A stretch of 8,192 nt of DNA from CAWEHT01 sp963808455 (GTDB lineage: Bacteria > Chloroflexota > Anaerolineae > CG2-30-64-16), in the NCBI GenBank assembly GCA_963808455.1, contig CAWEHT010000268.1, positions 1-8,192 on the forward strand, given 5' to 3'. Of this stretch, positions 5,674 to 8,192 are shown piece after piece (the first letter of the stretch is position 1; the number at the start of each line of letters is the position of its first letter). The position numbers and the translations under genes are program-made. The notes beneath the pieces were generated by a model. It made no database searches. It was not told the DNA's origin and saw only the letters and a program-made list of their open reading frames with translations.

Positions 5674-7829
5674 ATGAAACTCTCGATCCGCGTCAAGCTG
5701 TTGGCTGCCTTCCTGATCGTGGCCTTGCTCACCACCGGGCTGGGTATCTTCGCTCTGGCGCAGATGAACACGATCAACGGCAGCACCGTTTACCTGGCCA
5801 CGAACACTCTTCCTAGTGTTGGCCTGATCTCCAGCCTCATGGCCGACATGAACCATTATCGCCAGACGCAGCTCCGCCACGTGCTGGCCAGCACCAATGC
5901 GGGATCGGGATAGCCTCGAGAAGACCATGGCCGACGACCAGGCTTCTATCACGAAAGGGTTCCAGGATTATCAGGCTACGGCCATGAGCAACGATGCCAA
6001 GGCGCTGTGGCAGAAGACACAGACGGGATGGCAGGCCTACCTGGACGCCAGCCAGCCCTTCCTGCAGTTCAGCCGGGCCAACAACCGCGAGCAGGCCATG
6101 GTCTACCTGGCGGCCGATGGCGAGCAGGCATTCAACGTGGCGATGAGCACCGCACAAGACTGGCTGACGCTGAACAACAAGCTGGCAGACCAGGCCCGCC
6201 AGAACGGTCAGAACAGTTACACCCTGGCGCGCAGCCTGACCCTCGGCGCTTTGGTCATTGTGGTGCTGCTGGCAGTTGCCCTCGGCCTGTTCCTGGCCCG
6301 CTCGATTGCGGGGGCGGCCGGCAAGATGGTGCAGGCCGCCGAGCAGATCGGCGAAGTGGACCTGGCCGCCCTCGCTGCGACCGCAGCTGCCCTCGCCGGC
6401 GGCGACCTCACACAGACGGTGTCCGTGCGGGCACAAACGCTGGCCGTGCGGTCGAATGACGAGATGGGTGATCTCGCGTGGGTGTTCAACCAGATGATCA
6501 TGCGCTTGCAGGAGACCGGTCGCGCTTTCACGGAGATGACTGGCGAACCTGCGCAACCTTGTCGGGCAGATTGCGGACAGCGCGTCGCAAGTCGGCAATG
6601 CCAGCGAGCAATTGGCGTCAGCTGCCCAGCAATCGGGCGATGCCACGGCGCAAGTAACGAGCGCCATCCAGCAAGTCGCCATCGGCGCGAGCAACCAGGC
6701 CAACAGTGCCAGCGAGGTGACCGCCTCCATGGATCAGATCGGCGCGCCGTGTGGCCGAGGTGGCTCGCGATGCCCAGGTGCAGGCGGATTCGGTTGGCAG
6801 GGCGCGCGACGTGGTCGAGCGGCTGCATGCCACGGTCAAGGAGGCGAGCCAGGCCACCGATATCACGGCGGCTACCGCTCAGCAGGTGGTGACGGCAGCC
6901 CGCGAGGGCACGACGACGGTCAAGAACACCGTGTCGGGCATGGAGGCGATCAACCAGAGCACGCTGCTGGTGGCCCAACGCGTGCGGGAGATGGGCGAGA
7001 GTATCCGCGGAGATCGGCAAGATCGTGAGCGCCATCCAGGACATTGCCGACCAGACCAACTTGCTGGCGCTGAACGCGGCGATCGAGGCGGCGCGGGCAG
7101 GGGAGCAGGGGCGCGGTTTTGCGGTGGTGGCCGACGAAGTGCGCAAGCTGGCCGAGAAGGCCTCTTCCTCTTCCAGGGAGATCGCCGAGCTGGTGCGGGC
7201 GGTGCAGCGGGGCACCGAAGAGGCGGTGCGGGCGACCCAGGAGGGCGCAGCCAGCGTGGCACGGGGGGTCGAGGGCGCGCGGCGGCGCAGGCCGGGTCCT
7301 GGAGGAAATACAGGCGGCCGCCCAGCAGAACAGCCAGGCGACGACGAGCATCCAGACCACCTCACGGCGGGTGCAGGAGCTGGCGGAGGAGATGGCCACG
7401 GCACTCCAGCAGGTGCAGAGCGTAGGGGAGAAGAACCTGAGCGCCACGCACGAGATGACCGGCGTCATCGAGCAGGCGGCACAGGCAGTGGAGACGGTGG
7501 CTTCGACGGCGCAGGAGAACTCGGCAACTGTGCAGGAGGTGACGGCGACGGCCGAGGAGTTGACGGCGCAAGGGGCGGAGGTGTCGCAGTCGGCGCAGGG
7601 GTTGTCGGCTCTGGCCGACGGATTGCGGGCTGCCGTAAGCGCCTTTTGCCTCGATGGCGAAGGCCAGGGGCAGGCGAGCGCGGGGCTCGCCGACGGCGGC
7701 GCCGCGGTGCAGCCAGGGGAACGGAGGCCCGAACACGCCGAAAGCCTCGCCGCGCGGGGCCGCGAGGGGGCCGTGCGCATCCAGGGCATGCGACCGTACA
7801 GCCCGATCGAGCCGCCTTCGAGGAACTGA
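5674..7829 (+). pseudogene. Methyl-accepting chemotaxis protein, five frameshifts
   Basis: This chemoreceptor would be about 716 residues if five single extra bases were ignored. From the N-terminus (corrected numbering) it has a membrane segment at about 7-30, an extracytoplasmic four-helix-bundle-type sensor to about 187, a second membrane segment at about 188-209, HAMP to about 290 and a long coiled-coil signalling domain. The receptor tip DIADQTNLLALNAAIEAARA and GRGFAVVADEVRKLAE are encoded at about 7040-7160; this part binds CheA/CheW. Reading-frame pieces are 5674-5900, 5904-6541, 6544-6743, 6745-7008, 7011-7278 and 7280-7829. The breaks lie near 5901-5903, 6542-6543, 6741-6749, 7009-7010 and 7277-7286, all in G or GC runs. 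The conserved HAMP proline is absent (SIAGAAGKM). ATG 5674 has AGGAG eight bases upstream. Sequencing error or recent decay are both possible. Confidence 0.88.
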
Positions 7830-7862
7830 CCCGGCAAGCAGGCCAGAGGTTTGTGTCAATAG

Positions 7863-7889
7863 AGGGGCCGCCCGAGCTGGGCGGCCCCT
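7863..7889 (+). terminator. Hairpin terminator of the chemoreceptor gene
   Basis: GGGGCCGCCC (7864-7873) pairs perfectly with GGGCGGCCCC (7879-7888) around the loop GAGCT, and A7863-T7889 extends it to 11 bp. It lies 33 bases after the stop. The following bases, GCGCATTTC, are a poor U-tract, so termination may be inefficient, or the hairpin may protect the 3' end. Confidence 0.6.
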
Positions 7890-8058
7890 GCGCATTTCAG
7901 GCCACCATGGGTAGCCGGCTCACTTTCCACGCCCGCGCCGCCGCGATATCTTGGCGGGAGCGCACAGGTCAAGTGGAGGCGGCGTTGGATGCTCTGGCCA
8001 TCATCCTGGCGCAGTTTGCGGCCATCCTCATCGCCGGCCGGGCTGTGCACGAAACGTA

Positions 8059-8087
8059 TTGACTTTTTATGGAAGCTCGCCTACACT
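8059..8087 (+). promoter_or_regulatory. Sigma70-type promoter for the right-edge gene
   Basis: TTGACT (8059-8064) is one mismatch from the consensus -35. It is separated by exactly 17 bases from TACACT (8082-8087), also one mismatch from consensus. A start near 8094 would leave a leader of about 38 bases with AAGGAG at 8118-8123. Confidence 0.7.
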
Positions 8088-8131
8088 TCGGGACGGTGTC
8101 TCCAGACAACGAGGTTCAAGGAGCTGGCTTT

Positions 8132-8192
8132 ATGAGAAGGCTGTACGTCCGTCCGAAGTATAATCAAAATGATGAAGTCAGACATAACATAA
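8132..8192 (+). CDS. Start of an unidentified gene, truncated by window end
   Basis: An open frame from ATG 8132 runs through 20 codons (MRRLYVRPKYNQNDEVRHNI) to the window edge without a stop. AAGGAG lies eight bases before the ATG and a strong promoter lies upstream, which is why I call it a gene despite its shortness. The N-terminus is basic with no clear signal peptide. The last 45 bases are much richer in A and T than anything before, so the gene may be foreign. I do not recognise the protein. Confidence 0.45.
   Translation, partial: MRRLYVRPKYNQNDEVRHNI

Larger units (their letters stand above)
7830..8131. other. Intergenic region after the chemoreceptor
   Basis: This stretch of about 300 bases holds the hairpin at 7863-7889 and the promoter at 8059-8087. 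A 51-codon frame (7907-8062) has a hydrophobic end but no good ribosome binding site, and I do not support it as a gene. I see no RNA gene or repeat. Confidence 0.5.

Noticed and set aside
7286..8062. Continuation of the 7025 frame past the last chemoreceptor break
   Set aside because: After about 7280 its product is Gly/Arg-rich shadow sequence; the chemoreceptor continues in the other frame to TGA 7827-7829.
7907..8062. Possible 51-residue small protein with a hydrophobic C-terminal half
   Set aside because: No ribosome binding site, no promoter of its own, and it sits between a terminator and the next promoter.
8159..8164. Perfect TATAAT near the right edge as a promoter
   Set aside because: No -35 at a suitable distance, and it falls inside the candidate gene start.

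Overview
The window is GC-rich bacterial chromosome. The mix of genes (a COG1403-type HNH endonuclease, a membrane-anchored HtrA-like protease, a MoxR / DUF58 / von Willebrand A set, and a chemoreceptor with a four-helix-bundle sensor) resembles Chloroflexota chromosomes. That assignment rests on remembered protein style, not on a search, so it is moderate at best.

Layout. (1) 1-83: end of an unseen upstream region with a near-perfect 18-bp bidirectional terminator. (2) 84-599, minus: HNH endonuclease. (3) 710-1286, minus: five tRNA genes in transcription order Ala(TGC)-Gly(GCC)-Phe(GAA)-Gln(TTG)-His(GTG), closed by a strong intrinsic terminator. There are two good sigma70-type promoters, one before tRNA-Ala and one between tRNA-Ala and tRNA-Gly. 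(4) 1287-1588: divergent intergenic region. (5) 1589-5478, plus: HtrA-like serine protease, then MoxR ATPase, DUF58 protein and vWA membrane protein. The last three overlap or nearly overlap and look like one operon: an AAA+ chaperone acting with two metal-binding-fold partners at the membrane. (6) 5674-7829, plus: methyl-accepting chemotaxis protein, followed by a GC-rich hairpin. (7) 7830-8192: intergenic DNA, then a strong promoter and ribosome binding site leading into a gene that runs off the window.

Two loci do not read through. DUF58 is split by one missing base near 4074-4076. The chemoreceptor is split by five separate single extra bases. The protein sequence stays family-like across all six breaks. 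This fits consensus or sequencing errors in GC-rich runs, or very recent gene decay; it does not fit long-dead pseudogenes. I found no CRISPR array, insertion sequence, phage module or clearly new system. The items most worth checking are the frameshift cluster, the PDZ-less protease, the two-promoter tRNA cluster and the truncated gene at the right edge.
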